Assembly: GCF_025151995.1 (NCBI RefSeq)
Contig: NZ_CP102290.1
Coordinates: 2,976,001-3,040,000, forward strand
Direction: 5' to 3'
Origin: Ruminococcus gauvreauii
GTDB taxonomy: Bacteria; Bacillota; Clostridia; Lachnospirales; Lachnospiraceae
DNA length: 64,000 nt
Numbering within the stretch: the stretch's first letter is position 1; each line of letters begins with the position of its first letter. A program made the translations under genes and the position numbers. Shown here one piece after another: positions 22,873 through 31,760 of the stretch. The notes under the pieces are model-generated. The model saw nothing but the letters and a program-made list of their open reading frames with translations. It did not search any database and was not told where the DNA came from.

Positions 22873-23223
22873 CTATTCTTCGACATGGTCAAGTCCCTGA
22901 GCCAGTATCGTTGCCACATGGTCATCAGCAAGGGAATAGTAAACCGTTTTTCCCTCCCTGCGAAATTTTACAAGTGACATCTGTTTTAGGATTCGAAGCT
23001 GGTGTGAGATCGCGCTCTGCGTCATTTCCAGAACCTCGGCGATGTCACAGACACATAATTCCTGTTCCGAGAGTTTATATAATATTCGGATTCTGGTGGG
23101 ATCGCCAAATACTTTGAACAGATCTGCCAGCCGGTACAGGATGTCTTCTGCAGGCATTGGGGTGTTTTTCAGGTTACGGTGATGATGGGCTTCTGTGCAG
23201 ACTTCTATCTTTTCTTTTGACAT
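22873..23223 (-). CDS. ArsR/SmtB-family metal-sensing repressor
   Basis: Winged-helix repressor of 116 residues. The core FKVFGDPTRIRILYKLSEQELCVCDIAEVLEMTQSAISHQLRILKQMSLV is that of SmtB/CadC proteins. E-L-C-V-C-D holds the alpha-3 cysteine pair, and the last helix has D-x-H and H-x-x-E (DDHVATILAQGLDHVEE), matching the alpha-5 zinc site of SmtB/CzrA. An N-terminal CTEAHHH adds possible ligands, as in CadC. This suggests Zn, Cd, Pb or Co sensing. It lies downstream of the P-type ATPase, whose operator matches the CzrA consensus. ATG 23223 has AAAGGAGATGCAAACC upstream. Confidence 0.9.
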   Translation of the reverse strand: MSKEKIEVCTEAHHHRNLKNTPMPAEDILYRLADLFKVFGDPTRIRILYKLSEQELCVCDIAEVLEMTQSAISHQLRILKQMSLVKFRREGKTVYYSLADDHVATILAQGLDHVEE

Positions 23224-23245
23224 ATGGTTTGCATCTCCTTTAAAA

Positions 23246-23283
23246 AACCGGGACTGCTGCAGAAGGCTGCGGCAGTCCGGGTT
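23246..23283 (-). terminator. Terminator between the ATPase gene and arsR
   Basis: On the minus strand a GC-rich stem (CCCGGACTGCCGCAG with CTGCAGCAGTCCCGG, few mismatches, loop CCTT) is followed by six T residues, 20 bases before the arsR start. It ends ATPase transcription or, given the promoter at 23301-23329, acts as a leader attenuator for arsR. Confidence 0.75.
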
Positions 23284-23299
23284 ATCGTTGATTTATTTT

Positions 23300-23329
23300 C
23301 AGTTTAACTGATAAATGCAATTTGGTCAA
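23300..23329 (-). promoter_or_regulatory. Candidate promoter and operator for arsR
   Basis: On the minus strand, TTGACC (plus 23324-23329), 17 bases, TAAACT (23301-23306). CAGTTTAACTG, an inverted repeat around one base at 23300-23310, overlaps the -10. Confidence 0.5.
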
Positions 23330-23341
23330 TGGCGTAAATGC

Positions 23342-25948
23342 CTATAAGCGTTTGTAAAGAATACGGATTGAGTTCAGGATACAGAGAAATGCTACTCCGG
23401 TATCCGCAAACACGGCCAGCCACATGGATGCGAATCCGCAGAGTCCCAGCACCATCACGATTCCCTTGATGACCAGAGCGAAGATAACGTTCTGCCAGGA
23501 GATTCTGCTGGTGGAACGGGCGATCCCTACAGACTGAGGAATGGCTTCCATGCTTGAGGTCATAAAGACAACATCTGCCGCTTCAATTGCTGCGTCCGCT
23601 CCGCTCCCCATGGCAGCGCCTACATTGGCACCGGCAAGCACCGGGGCATCATTGATGCCGTCACCGACGAACATGACGCTGCCGTATCTGCTGCGCAGAT
23701 CATGTAAACGTGTAAGCTTATCCTGAGGCAGCAGCCTGGCATGAACCTCGTCGATGCCGGTCTGCTCTGCCACGGAATCTGCACTTTCCTGTGCATCGCC
23801 GGTCAGCATGATTGTGGTCAGCCCCAGTTTTTTCAAGGCGGTAATACTTGACCTGGCATCCTCTTTGATGGTATCGGAGATTGTCAGATGTCCCGAGAAA
23901 ATACCGTCAATGGCGATCAGGACTTCTGTTCCGAATGACGATGGGCGGTAGCTGGCGATATCAACATGCTGTGCTTCCATAAGTTTGCGGTTGCCGCACA
24001 GTACTTCTCTGCCGTCAATGACTGCTTTGATACCATGGCCGGCAATTTCCTCAAGAGATGCCGGCTTGGAAAGTCTCAGATCCTTCACTCTTGCAGCTTC
24101 CACTATGCTCACGGCGATCGGGTGCGTAGAAGATTGTTCACAGCCTGCTGCCAGCGACAGAAGCTCATCCTGCGTGATATGGCCGCTGGGAACGGTTTCC
24201 TGTACAATGAAGTTACCCTCTGTAATCGTACCTGTCTTATCCATGACAACTGCGCGGACTCCTTTTAATGCCTCAAGTGAAATTCCTCCTTTGAACAGGA
24301 TCCCTTTTTTGGAACCCGCGCCGATCCCGGAAAAGAATGCCAGAGGTACACTGAGAACAAGAGCGCATGGACAGCTCATGACCAGGAAGGTGAGCGCAGT
24401 GTAGATCCAGTGCTGCCAGTCACCTGTAATCAGGGAAGGCAGGACGGCAGTTACAAGGGCGAGGATAACGACAAACGGTGTGTAAATCCGGGCAAATCTT
24501 GTAATAAAACGGTCAATAACCGGTTTACTGGCTGCTGCATTCTCAACGGAATCCAGGATTCGTGTCACCATGGACTCTGATAATTCCTTTTCAACACGGA
24601 TTTTCAGCTGACCGCTGGTATTGACACATCCCGACAGGATGGAATCACCGGTTTCTGCCTTGACAGGAACAGGCTCTCCTGTGATAGGCGAGGTATCCAG
24701 CTGACTGCTGCCTTCGATGATCACTCCGTCGAGCGGAATACGATCACCGGGACGAACGAGCAGCACGTCGCCGATTCTCGCTTCTTCGGACGGAATCACC
24801 AGTACATCGCCGCCTGAGATGAGATTAACGGTTTCGGGGCGCAGATCAACCGCATCCATAATCTGTGAGCGGCTTTTTGAAACTGCCTTTTCTTCGAAGA
24901 ACTCACCGACGCGGTAGAACAGCATAACACCGACCGCTTCCGGATATTCGCGGATAACAAAGGCACCCAGCGTTGCGATACTCATCAGGAAGTTTTCATC
25001 AAATATCTGTCCTCTGGCAATATTCCTGATCGCTGTCCAGATGACTTTCCAGCCAAGGACCGCATAAGCGACAGTATAGATGGGGAGTGTGACGGCAGTT
25101 CCAAAGCCCATATGTTCCAGTATTTCACCGGCGATGAAAAGGACCGCCCCGATGATGATTTCTGTCAGGGCGCGGGTGCTTTCCGACATCCCCTTTTTTG
25201 CAGCAACGGCTTCATGGCTGCGCACAGAGGATTCTTTTTCGACAATTTCAATACCGTCCTCAATCGCGTTGCAGATCTTCTGAATCTCTGGAATCAGACG
25301 CTGCGGCGATTTTGCTGTGAGTTTCAGCTGCTTTGTGGCAAAGGTAATGGATGCACACTCCACATCGGTGAGCTGGTTGATCCGTTGCTCCATCTTTGCA
25401 GCGCAGTTGGCACATCCGAGATTCTGAAGGATATAAGTTTTAGTTTTGCTGCTGCCTGCAGAAATAGTATCCTTCGGCACGACGCGAACTTCTGATTCGA
25501 TGGAGGAGCAGATACTCTGGATCTGTGGAATCAATGCGGCCTGGCCGTCGGCGGATATACGCAGCTGCTTTGTGGCAAACGTGATGCTGGCTGCAGACAC
25601 ACCGGGGAGTTCCTGTATTTTCTGCTCCATCTTAGCTGCACAATTGGCACAGCCGAGATTTTCTAAAATGTAAACGCTCTTTTCGTGGCCGTCATCCGGT
25701 AGTTCGGCAGTATTGCCGCTGTGAAAAGCGTGCTCATGATGTTCATGGCCGCAGCCGCAGGACTCATGCCCGTGGTCATGGTGCTCATGCCCGCAGCCGC
25801 AGGACTCATGCCCGTGGTCATGGTGCTCATGCCCGCAGCCGCAGGATTCATGGTCGTGCTCATGGTGGTCGTGGTGCTCATGATGTTCATGCCCGCAGCC
25901 ACAGGTTTCTTTGTGCTGAGGTCCAAGCGATTCTTCCATGCGTTTCAT
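23342..25948 (-). CDS. Heavy-metal P1B-type ATPase, Zn/Cd/Pb class, with His repeats
   Basis: Metal exporter of 868 residues. The first ~75 residues are His/Cys-rich, with a repeated 14-residue unit of the type SCGCGHEHHDHGHE. Two heavy-metal-associated domains follow, each with GCANCAAKMEQ (CxxC at about 99 and 179). Their sequences are so alike that a domain duplication is clear. The core has membrane segments with the transport motif C-P-C (about 525), phosphorylation site DKTGTIT (about 569), the H-P motif in SSTHPIAVS, and GDGINDAPVLAGANVG. C-P-C with the CxxC/His-rich front fits the Zn(II)/Cd(II)/Pb(II) ZntA/CadA class. Its promoter carries a CzrA-type operator, and an ArsR gene follows. 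Confidence 0.94.
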   Translation of the reverse strand: MKRMEESLGPQHKETCGCGHEHHEHHDHHEHDHESCGCGHEHHDHGHESCGCGHEHHDHGHESCGCGHEHHEHAFHSGNTAELPDDGHEKSVYILENLGCANCAAKMEQKIQELPGVSAASITFATKQLRISADGQAALIPQIQSICSSIESEVRVVPKDTISAGSSKTKTYILQNLGCANCAAKMEQRINQLTDVECASITFATKQLKLTAKSPQRLIPEIQKICNAIEDGIEIVEKESSVRSHEAVAAKKGMSESTRALTEIIIGAVLFIAGEILEHMGFGTAVTLPIYTVAYAVLGWKVIWTAIRNIARGQIFDENFLMSIATLGAFVIREYPEAVGVMLFYRVGEFFEEKAVSKSRSQIMDAVDLRPETVNLISGGDVLVIPSEEARIGDVLLVRPGDRIPLDGVIIEGSSQLDTSPITGEPVPVKAETGDSILSGCVNTSGQLKIRVEKELSESMVTRILDSVENAAASKPVIDRFITRFARIYTPFVVILALVTAVLPSLITGDWQHWIYTALTFLVMSCPCALVLSVPLAFFSGIGAGSKKGILFKGGISLEALKGVRAVVMDKTGTITEGNFIVQETVPSGHITQDELLSLAAGCEQSSTHPIAVSIVEAARVKDLRLSKPASLEEIAGHGIKAVIDGREVLCGNRKLMEAQHVDIASYRPSSFGTEVLIAIDGIFSGHLTISDTIKEDARSSITALKKLGLTTIMLTGDAQESADSVAEQTGIDEVHARLLPQDKLTRLHDLRSRYGSVMFVGDGINDAPVLAGANVGAAMGSGADAAIEAADVVFMTSSMEAIPQSVGIARSTSRISWQNVIFALVIKGIVMVLGLCGFASMWLAVFADTGVAFLCILNSIRILYKRL
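25749..25910 (-). repeat. 42-bp in-frame tandem repeat encoding His/Cys metal ligands
   Basis: Nearly identical 42-base units begin at 25749 and 25791, with a third, diverging one from 25833 and a further partial copy to about 25910. Each encodes 14 residues with about five His and two Cys. The near-perfect DNA identity points to recent expansion or slippage, and copy number may vary between strains. Confidence 0.88.
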
Positions 25949-25983
25949 AACTTATCCTCTCCGTTTCTATAATTAAATGATGA

Positions 25984-26039
25984 AACATATGAATAACTGT
26001 TCATATGTTGATTATAAGACCGATCCTGCGAAAAGTCAA
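25984..26039 (-). promoter_or_regulatory. Metal-ATPase promoter with CzrA-type operator
   Basis: On the minus strand, -35 TTGACT (plus 26034-26039), 17 bases, perfect -10 TATAAT (26011-26016). Directly downstream is a perfect inverted repeat AACATATGAA (25984-25993) / TTCATATGTT (26000-26009) around TAACTG. It contains TGAA-n6-TTCA, the consensus known for CzrA/SmtB-type repressors. It sits over the transcription start, as expected for repression by the adjacent ArsR protein. Confidence 0.9.
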
Positions 26040-26159
26040 TATCATTTGTGAAAGTTTTAAAAAATTACTGCACCAGGGGTGATAACAAAATGGAATGGGA
26101 AAAACAAAAAAAAAGAGAGAAAAATACAAAAAAGTATGTTATAGTAATTTTGATTTAAA

Positions 26160-26330
26160 AAGAGTCATAAAAGTTCCTGTTTCAGGATTAATAGGGAAAT
26201 TGGTGAGAATCCAATGCGATCCCGTCACTGTGAAAAAAGGGTCGACTTCATAACCACTGGATGAAAATATCATATCCGGGAAGGGAAGTAGACAATGCTT
26301 TTAAGCCAGGAGACCTGCTTTTATGTGAAT
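26160..26330 (+). ncRNA. Cobalamin riboswitch
   Basis: Several conserved blocks of the adenosylcobalamin-type riboswitch appear in order: GGGAAATTGGTGAGAATCC (about 26194-26212), the CCCGTCACTGT block (26221-26231), a CCACTGG / CCGGGAAGGG region, and the B12 box AAGCCAGGAGACCTGC at 26303-26318. A terminator hairpin at 26388 follows, so control is probably premature termination when cobalamin is bound. The first downstream gene is a LysR regulator, followed by an Opp/Nik-type transporter. Exact 5' and 3' limits are estimates. Confidence 0.93.
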
Positions 26331-26387
26331 GGCAATGCCTACGGTGTATAGGTGTGAGCGAAGCAAATGTAAATTGATTACATGCTT

Positions 26388-26415
26388 ATGCGCACTTATT
26401 GTGCGCATTTTTTTA
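26388..26415 (+). terminator. Riboswitch-associated terminator
   Basis: Perfect stem ATGCGCAC (26388-26395) / GTGCGCAT (26401-26408) with loop TTATT, then seven T residues. It is the expected expression platform. The remaining leader to 26583 holds a small CCCCT-rich hairpin near 26447 and no ORF that I can support. Confidence 0.88.
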
Positions 26416-26583
26416 TTGCAATGAAGCATTTTTTTTCTGCTTTTTAACCCCTCAGGGGGGATCGCGCTGCAAACACCGGGAGAAAGGCACCAAGAACCTT
26501 CCTCCCTTAATTATTTTTGTTTTTATTCTGAAGACGGCGTCAGTAAATTTAGCATTGACTATGGAGAATGAAAAGGGGGACAT

Positions 26584-27498
26584 ATGGATATCAAGCAGTT
26601 GCAGTATTTTGTGACAAGTGTTGATCTGGGGAGTTTTCATGCAGCAGCGGAGGTGCTGATCACGACACAGCCGAATGTCAGTAAGGTTATCAAGGCGCTG
26701 GAAGAAGAGATGGGCATGGTGCTGCTTGTCAGGAACAGAAGCGGGGTTACGCTGACGAGAGAGGGAGAGCAGGTCTACCGGTATGCACTGAGTACGCTGA
26801 AGAATTTTGAAATGCTGAATAGTCTAAAGGGAGAAAGAGAAGAGGGACTGACGGTGTGCTGTACACCCAGTAATAATCTGTCAACGCTTCTCGCAGAATT
26901 TTACGGGCTGAAAGCGTATAGAAAACCACATCTGGATCTCAGAGAAGGCGACTTTGAAGATATCGTGGTATGGGTGCACCGGAGGAGTGCGGAGCTGGGC
27001 TTTACTTACATATCCAGAAGAAATCAGCCGGTATTTGAAGAAAGGCTGAGAACGAAAGGTCTGGAATTCCATGAACTGGCGAAAACATCACTTTTTTTGT
27101 TCTGCAGCGAAAAGAATCCGCTGTTCGACAGGCGGTGCGTTTCAGAAAAGGACCTGGAGGCTGTAAAGCTGATTCAGAGAAGAGAGGACATTCACTCTCT
27201 GTCGAAGCATTTAGGTGTTTTGAATGGGGAGGGGTTAAACAGATCCGGCAGACAGGAGATCGCCTGTACAAACAGCGATCATTTTTTGATACAGCTGTTG
27301 AAACATACAGATTACTGCTCGGTTGACAGCAGTTTTCTAAAAGATAAGTATAAGGAATATCAAATCAAGGCGATTCCTGTCAGAGGAAGCGAAAACAGTG
27401 TCTCATTCGGATATATCAAACGAATCAAGGATTCTCTGTCGGAGATGGCGCATGAATTTATCAGATATCTGGAAGAACAGATCGGAAAGGAGAGGTGA
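26584..27498 (+). CDS. LysR-family transcriptional regulator (first paralogue)
   Basis: A 304-residue LysR-type protein with N-terminal helix-turn-helix MDIKQLQYFVTSVDLGSFHAAAEVLITTQPNVSKVIKALEEEM split across residues 1-43, then a linker helix and an effector-binding domain (about 90-300). It is closely similar to the LysR gene at 34109, sharing the QLQ-F-V-SVD-GSF-AAA-VL-T-QP start. ATG 26584 with AAAAGGGGGACAT upstream. As the first gene after the cobalamin riboswitch and terminator, it should itself be made mainly when cobalamin is low. The ABC transporter genes follow 39 bases later. The co-inducer is unknown. Confidence 0.88.
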   Translation: MDIKQLQYFVTSVDLGSFHAAAEVLITTQPNVSKVIKALEEEMGMVLLVRNRSGVTLTREGEQVYRYALSTLKNFEMLNSLKGEREEGLTVCCTPSNNLSTLLAEFYGLKAYRKPHLDLREGDFEDIVVWVHRRSAELGFTYISRRNQPVFEERLRTKGLEFHELAKTSLFLFCSEKNPLFDRRCVSEKDLEAVKLIQRREDIHSLSKHLGVLNGEGLNRSGRQEIACTNSDHFLIQLLKHTDYCSVDSSFLKDKYKEYQIKAIPVRGSENSVSFGYIKRIKDSLSEMAHEFIRYLEEQIGKER

Positions 27499-27537
27499 TA
27501 TGATAACAAAACAGAAGCTGCAGGAGGATGAAGGATT

Positions 27538-28476
27538 GTGAATAAGAAACAACTGGGAAGAAGATTGATACAGATTTTAGTTGTGCTGTTTGGCATCAGT
27601 TTTTTTACTTTTGGGCTGACGTATCTTTCTCCGGGGGACCCCGCGGAAATCATGCTGACTGAGTGCGGGAACGTGCCGACTCCGGAGCTTCTCGAACAGA
27701 CACGGGCGGAACTTGGCCTGGACAAACCGTTTCTCATTCAATATGGAACCTGGCTGAAGGGTGTTCTGACCGGGGATATGGGTACTTCTTATTCTATGAA
27801 AGTACCTGTCGTGGAAAAACTGACTTCTTGTTTCTGGCCGACCCTGAAACTGGCATTGTTCTCACTGATCATCATGCTGGCTGTGTCCATTCCACTGGGG
27901 ATTCTGTCGGCTGTATACCAGAACCGATGGCCGGATTACCTGGTGCGGGGGCTGACCTTTATGGGAGTCTCAATCCCAAGCTTCTGGGTCGGTTTGATTC
28001 TGCTCAGTATTTTCGGTGTTACGCTCAGATGGGTTACCGTATCGGGGGGAAGTACGGATTTTAAATCACTGATTCTTCCTGCGGTAACGCTGGCATTTTC
28101 CATGTCGGCAAAGTATACCCGGCAGGTACGCATTGCAGTGTTGGAAGAACTACGGCAGGACTATGTGACGGGAGCAAGGATGCGGGGCATCAGAGAGAGT
28201 ACGATTCTCTGGAAGCATGTGCTCCCGAATTCCATGCTGCCGCTGGTCACACTTCTGGGAATTTCTCTGGGGAGTCTGCTCGGTGGTACTGCAGTTGTTG
28301 AAATCATTTATAACTGGCCGGGACTGGGAAGCATGGCGGTCAAAGCGATCTCCTGCCGGGATTATCCGCTGGTACAGGGATATGTGCTGTGGATTGCGCT
28401 GCTGTATATGGGAATTAATCTGCTGGTGGATCTCTCCTATAACCGGCTGGATCCCAGGCTGAAGGAGGAAAGATAA
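27538..28476 (+). CDS. Opp/Dpp/Nik-type ABC permease, B subunit
   Basis: Inner-membrane permease of 312 residues with about six helices, RLIQILVVLFGISFFTFGLTYLSPGDPAEIML at the start (first helix and the PGDPA periplasmic motif) and the cytoplasmic coupling loop EELRQDYVTGARMRGIRESTILWKHVLPNS (about 200-230). It belongs to the OppB/DppB/NikB group, which import oligopeptides, heme, nickel-histidine or similar ligands. GTG 27538 is the start, with AGGAGG 10 bases upstream. It follows LysR and precedes the C subunit with no gap. Substrate cannot be read from the permease alone. Confidence 0.9.
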   Translation: MNKKQLGRRLIQILVVLFGISFFTFGLTYLSPGDPAEIMLTECGNVPTPELLEQTRAELGLDKPFLIQYGTWLKGVLTGDMGTSYSMKVPVVEKLTSCFWPTLKLALFSLIIMLAVSIPLGILSAVYQNRWPDYLVRGLTFMGVSIPSFWVGLILLSIFGVTLRWVTVSGGSTDFKSLILPAVTLAFSMSAKYTRQVRIAVLEELRQDYVTGARMRGIRESTILWKHVLPNSMLPLVTLLGISLGSLLGGTAVVEIIYNWPGLGSMAVKAISCRDYPLVQGYVLWIALLYMGINLLVDLSYNRLDPRLKEER

Positions 28477-28477
28477 C

Positions 28478-29302
28478 GTGAAGATACTGAAGTTTCTAAA
28501 GTCTCATAAACAGTTTACGATGTTTTCTGTCCTGGCATTGATCATTGTAGGTGTGGCGTTACTGGCACCGCTGATCTCTCCGCATGACCCGTATGATGCG
28601 GTGATGTCGGATTCTTTAAAGGCACCGGACGGCACGTATACGTGCGGGACAGATAAACTTGGCAGAGATGTACTATCCAGGGTGATCTATGGCACCAGGT
28701 CATCCCTGACGATGACGCTGATCCTGGTGGCGGTGATCCTGGTCGTCGGTACGGCTCTCGGTGTGATCGCCGGTTACTTTGGCGGTGCGGTCGATGCTGT
28801 CATCATGCGGCTGGCTGATATGATGATTTCTTTTCCGGGACTTGTACTGGCGATCGCGATAGCAGGTCTTCTGGGGCCCAATATGGTCAATGCCGTGATC
28901 GCGATAGCCGCTGTGAGCTGGACAAAGTATGCGAGACTGGCGAGGAGTATGGTTCTGAAGATTAAGAACAATCTGTATATGGAGGCGGCTGTCGTAACCG
29001 GAACCAGCACAAAAAACATAATTCTGAAACATGTGCTCCCCAATATGATCACGACGATGGTTGTGACTGCTGCAACAGATATCGGCACGATGATGCTGGA
29101 GCTGGCAGCGCTGTCTTTTCTGGGCTTTGGGGCCCAGGCTCCGACTCCGGAGTGGGGGCTGATGCTGAATGAGGGCAGAACTTACATAAGCAAAGCGCCA
29201 TGGCTTATGATCTATCCCGGTATTGCAATTGTTATCGTGGTGGTCGTTTTTAATATGCTGGGTGACAGCATCCGGGATATCCTGGATCCGAAACAGGAAT
29301 AG
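28478..29302 (+). CDS. Opp/Dpp/Nik-type ABC permease, C subunit
   Basis: Second permease of 274 residues. It has an N-terminal helix, then the ISPHDPYDAVMSDSLKAPDGTYTCGTDKLGRDVLSRVIYGTR segment (split here by region: DP-Y-D and GTDKLGRDVLSR) typical of OppC/NikC. The ATPase-coupling loop follows at about 160-190 (KIKNNLYMEAAVVTGTSTKNIILKHVLPN), then LSFLGFGAQAPTPEWG. GTG at 28478 starts one base after the B-subunit stop, with AGGAGGAAAGATAAC upstream. The pair forms the translocation channel. Confidence 0.92.
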   Translation: MKILKFLKSHKQFTMFSVLALIIVGVALLAPLISPHDPYDAVMSDSLKAPDGTYTCGTDKLGRDVLSRVIYGTRSSLTMTLILVAVILVVGTALGVIAGYFGGAVDAVIMRLADMMISFPGLVLAIAIAGLLGPNMVNAVIAIAAVSWTKYARLARSMVLKIKNNLYMEAAVVTGTSTKNIILKHVLPNMITTMVVTAATDIGTMMLELAALSFLGFGAQAPTPEWGLMLNEGRTYISKAPWLMIYPGIAIVIVVVVFNMLGDSIRDILDPKQE

Positions 29303-29355
29303 GGAAAAAATTAGAATGAGAACAACGTTATGCGAGGAAAGAGAGGAAGAAATCA

Positions 29356-30960
29356 ATGTATAAATGGATGAAAAAAACAATGGGTCTGGCACTTGCGTCG
29401 CTAATCGGCATATCACTGCTCGCAGGATGCCAGAAGTCAGAGAGTGCGGCAAAAGGTTCTGCGGCATCCGGGCAGGAGGCATCCGGGCAGACGGCTTCCG
29501 GCGGGGAGGTCACTATCGGTGTGACGAGTTTCGCTGATACACTGGAGCCCACGGAACAGTATTTCAGCTGGGTGGTGACGCGTTATGGTGTGGGAGAAAC
29601 GCTTGCTAAATTTGATGAGAACGGCGAGATTGTACCGTGCCTGGCAAAAGAGTGGTCGGTGAGTGAGGACCAGCTCACCTGGACATTTAAGATCAGGGAA
29701 GGTGTAAAGTTCTCAAATGGCAATGACATGACACCTGAGGCTGTGAAGGCCTCACTGGAACGAACTTTTGAACTGAGTGACAGGGCAGCCACGTTCTTCG
29801 ATCCGGAGTCTATTGAGGTTGACGGGCAAAATCTGCTGATCAGGACAAAAGACCCGGTGGCAGTCGTACCCGGCAGTCTTGCGGACCCGCTGTTCCTGAT
29901 CGTGGATACAACCGCTGACACGGATTCCTTTGCAATGAGCGGACCGATCTGTACGGGACCGTATGCGGTGGAGAGCTTCAACCCGACGGATTCCTGTATC
30001 GTCGTTAAAAATGAATATTACTGGGACGGCGAAGTTCCGCTTGATAAAGTGACATTAAAGTGTATTGATGATCAGACGACACGTTCCATGGCTTTACAGA
30101 CGGGTGAAATCGATATCGCTTACAATCTTAAGACTGAGAACATCGCCGACTTCGAAGGTGACGAGAGCATTGAAATTCAAAAGCTGCAGTCACTGCGGTC
30201 CACGTATGCGTTTATGAATCAGAACGGTGTGCTGGGAGACATCAGGCTCCGTCAGGCGATCATACGCGGCCTGGATAAAGAGACATACTGCAGCACGCTG
30301 CTCGAAGGCGGTGCAACTCCGGGAAAAGCTCCGGTCCCACCGACACTGGACTTTGGATTTGACGAACTGCAGGATGAGAATGCATATGATCCGGAAGGGG
30401 CGAAGGCGCTTCTCGCCGAGGCTGGTTATGAGGACCTGGATGGTGATGGCTTTGTGGAGACGCCGGAAGGCGAAGTACTGGATCTGAATTTTGTCATCTA
30501 TACAAGCCGTGAAGAACTGAATGTATATGCACAGGCAGCACAGGCGAGTCTGAAAGATATAGGTATTAAGGTCACTCTGAATACTGTGAGTTACGAGACG
30601 CTGCTGGACATGAGAGATTCCGGGGATTTTGATATGCTGATCTGGAATGTGCTGGTGGCAAATACCGGTGATCCTGAAAAATATCTGCGTGAAAACTGGC
30701 ACAGCACATCGGCATCCAATCAGACCGGGTATCTTAATCCGGAAGTAGACAGCCTGCTGGATCAGCTGGCAGCAGAATTTGATGAAGATGCAAGAAAGGA
30801 CCTGACGATTCAGATTCAGCAGCTGATCATGGATGACGCATCGACCGTGTTCTTTGGATATGAGACGACGTATCTGTTTTCGAACAGCAGGGTTACAGGC
30901 GTTACCATGTATCCGATGGATTATTACTGGCTGACGAAGGATATCGCGCTGGCTGAATAA
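29356..30960 (+). CDS. Opp/Nik-type substrate-binding lipoprotein
   Basis: Extracytoplasmic binding protein of 534 residues (SBP_bac_5 family). The signal peptide has a lipobox, ISLLAGC (Cys about 24), then an Ala/Ser/Gly-rich linker (GQEASGQTASGG). The mature domain has the family signature region WTFKIREGVKFSNGNDMTPEAVKASLER (about 105-130) and ends with the usual C-terminal lobe. Such proteins bind peptides, nickel or cobalt chelates, or opines. A tight transition-metal site cannot be identified by eye. With the cobalamin riboswitch upstream, a cobalt-chelate or corrinoid-related ligand is plausible (inference). ATG 29356 with AGGAAGAAATCA upstream. Confidence 0.9.
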   Translation: MYKWMKKTMGLALASLIGISLLAGCQKSESAAKGSAASGQEASGQTASGGEVTIGVTSFADTLEPTEQYFSWVVTRYGVGETLAKFDENGEIVPCLAKEWSVSEDQLTWTFKIREGVKFSNGNDMTPEAVKASLERTFELSDRAATFFDPESIEVDGQNLLIRTKDPVAVVPGSLADPLFLIVDTTADTDSFAMSGPICTGPYAVESFNPTDSCIVVKNEYYWDGEVPLDKVTLKCIDDQTTRSMALQTGEIDIAYNLKTENIADFEGDESIEIQKLQSLRSTYAFMNQNGVLGDIRLRQAIIRGLDKETYCSTLLEGGATPGKAPVPPTLDFGFDELQDENAYDPEGAKALLAEAGYEDLDGDGFVETPEGEVLDLNFVIYTSREELNVYAQAAQASLKDIGIKVTLNTVSYETLLDMRDSGDFDMLIWNVLVANTGDPEKYLRENWHSTSASNQTGYLNPEVDSLLDQLAAEFDEDARKDLTIQIQQLIMDDASTVFFGYETTYLFSNSRVTGVTMYPMDYYWLTKDIALAE

Positions 30961-30971
30961 AGGAGTATCAT

Positions 30972-31760
30972 ATGCTGGAGATAAAAGATTTGACTGTACA
31001 GTATGGAAAACAGGAACCTGTCATGGAACACTTTGGCCTTTCGATGAAAAAAGGAGAGATCATCAGTGTTGTGGGAGAAAGCGGGAGCGGGAAGACGACA
31101 GTGATACGCGCTGTACTTGGGGCCCTGCCCGGCGCTGGCAGGGTTACCGATGGAGATATTCTTTTCCAGGGGGAATCCATGCTGTCAAAATCCAAAGAAG
31201 AATGGCAGAAGATCCGCGGCACTAAGATATCCATGATCTTTCAGGACTGCGGGGGGACTTTGAACCCGATTCGGAAGATCGGCAGGCAGTATGTGGAATA
31301 CATATGTACTCACAGCAGGATGTCAAAGAGTGAGGCGTGGGGGAAGGCGATTGACATGCTGAACAGGATGCGGCTTCCGGACGGGGAGAATATTATGAAA
31401 AGTTATCCTCATCAATTAAGCGGAGGCATGCGGCAGAGAGTGGGGATTGCCATGGCGATGACGTTTGAGCCACAGCTTTTACTGGCTGATGAACCGACCA
31501 GTGCACTGGATGTGACAACTCAGGCGCAGATTGTGCGTCAGATGATGGAACTTCGGGATACATTTGGAACCGGTATCATCATTGTCACTCATAATCTGGG
31601 AGTGGCATCTTATATGGCGGATCAGCTGATCGTCATGCAGTATGGGAAGGTGGTTGACAGCGGTACGCGAGATGAGGTCATGAACCATCCTTCCAGTGAG
31701 TACACGAAGGATCTGCTGACAGCTGTTCCGGAGATGGGAGGTGAGCGTTTTGTTTCGTGA
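30972..31760 (+). CDS. Opp/Nik-type ATP-binding subunit D
   Basis: ATPase of 262 residues with Walker A GESGSGKTT (about 36-44), the Q-loop in MIFQDCGGTLNP, signature LSGGMRQRVGIAMAM, Walker B LLLADEPTSALD and H-loop VTHNLGVA. It is shorter than typical OppD (about 330), lacking the C-terminal extension with the Fe-S or oligopeptide-subfamily motif, so it resembles NikD in length. ATG 30972 is 11 bases after the binding-protein stop, with AAAGGAGTATCAT upstream. The 3' end overlaps the next ATPase gene by 20 bases. Confidence 0.92.
   Translation: MLEIKDLTVQYGKQEPVMEHFGLSMKKGEIISVVGESGSGKTTVIRAVLGALPGAGRVTDGDILFQGESMLSKSKEEWQKIRGTKISMIFQDCGGTLNPIRKIGRQYVEYICTHSRMSKSEAWGKAIDMLNRMRLPDGENIMKSYPHQLSGGMRQRVGIAMAMTFEPQLLLADEPTSALDVTTQAQIVRQMMELRDTFGTGIIIVTHNLGVASYMADQLIVMQYGKVVDSGTRDEVMNHPSSEYTKDLLTAVPEMGGERFVS

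Noticed and set aside
25749..25910. Repeated units resembling a CRISPR array
   Set aside because: The units are direct tandem copies with no unique spacers and are in frame with a coding gene.
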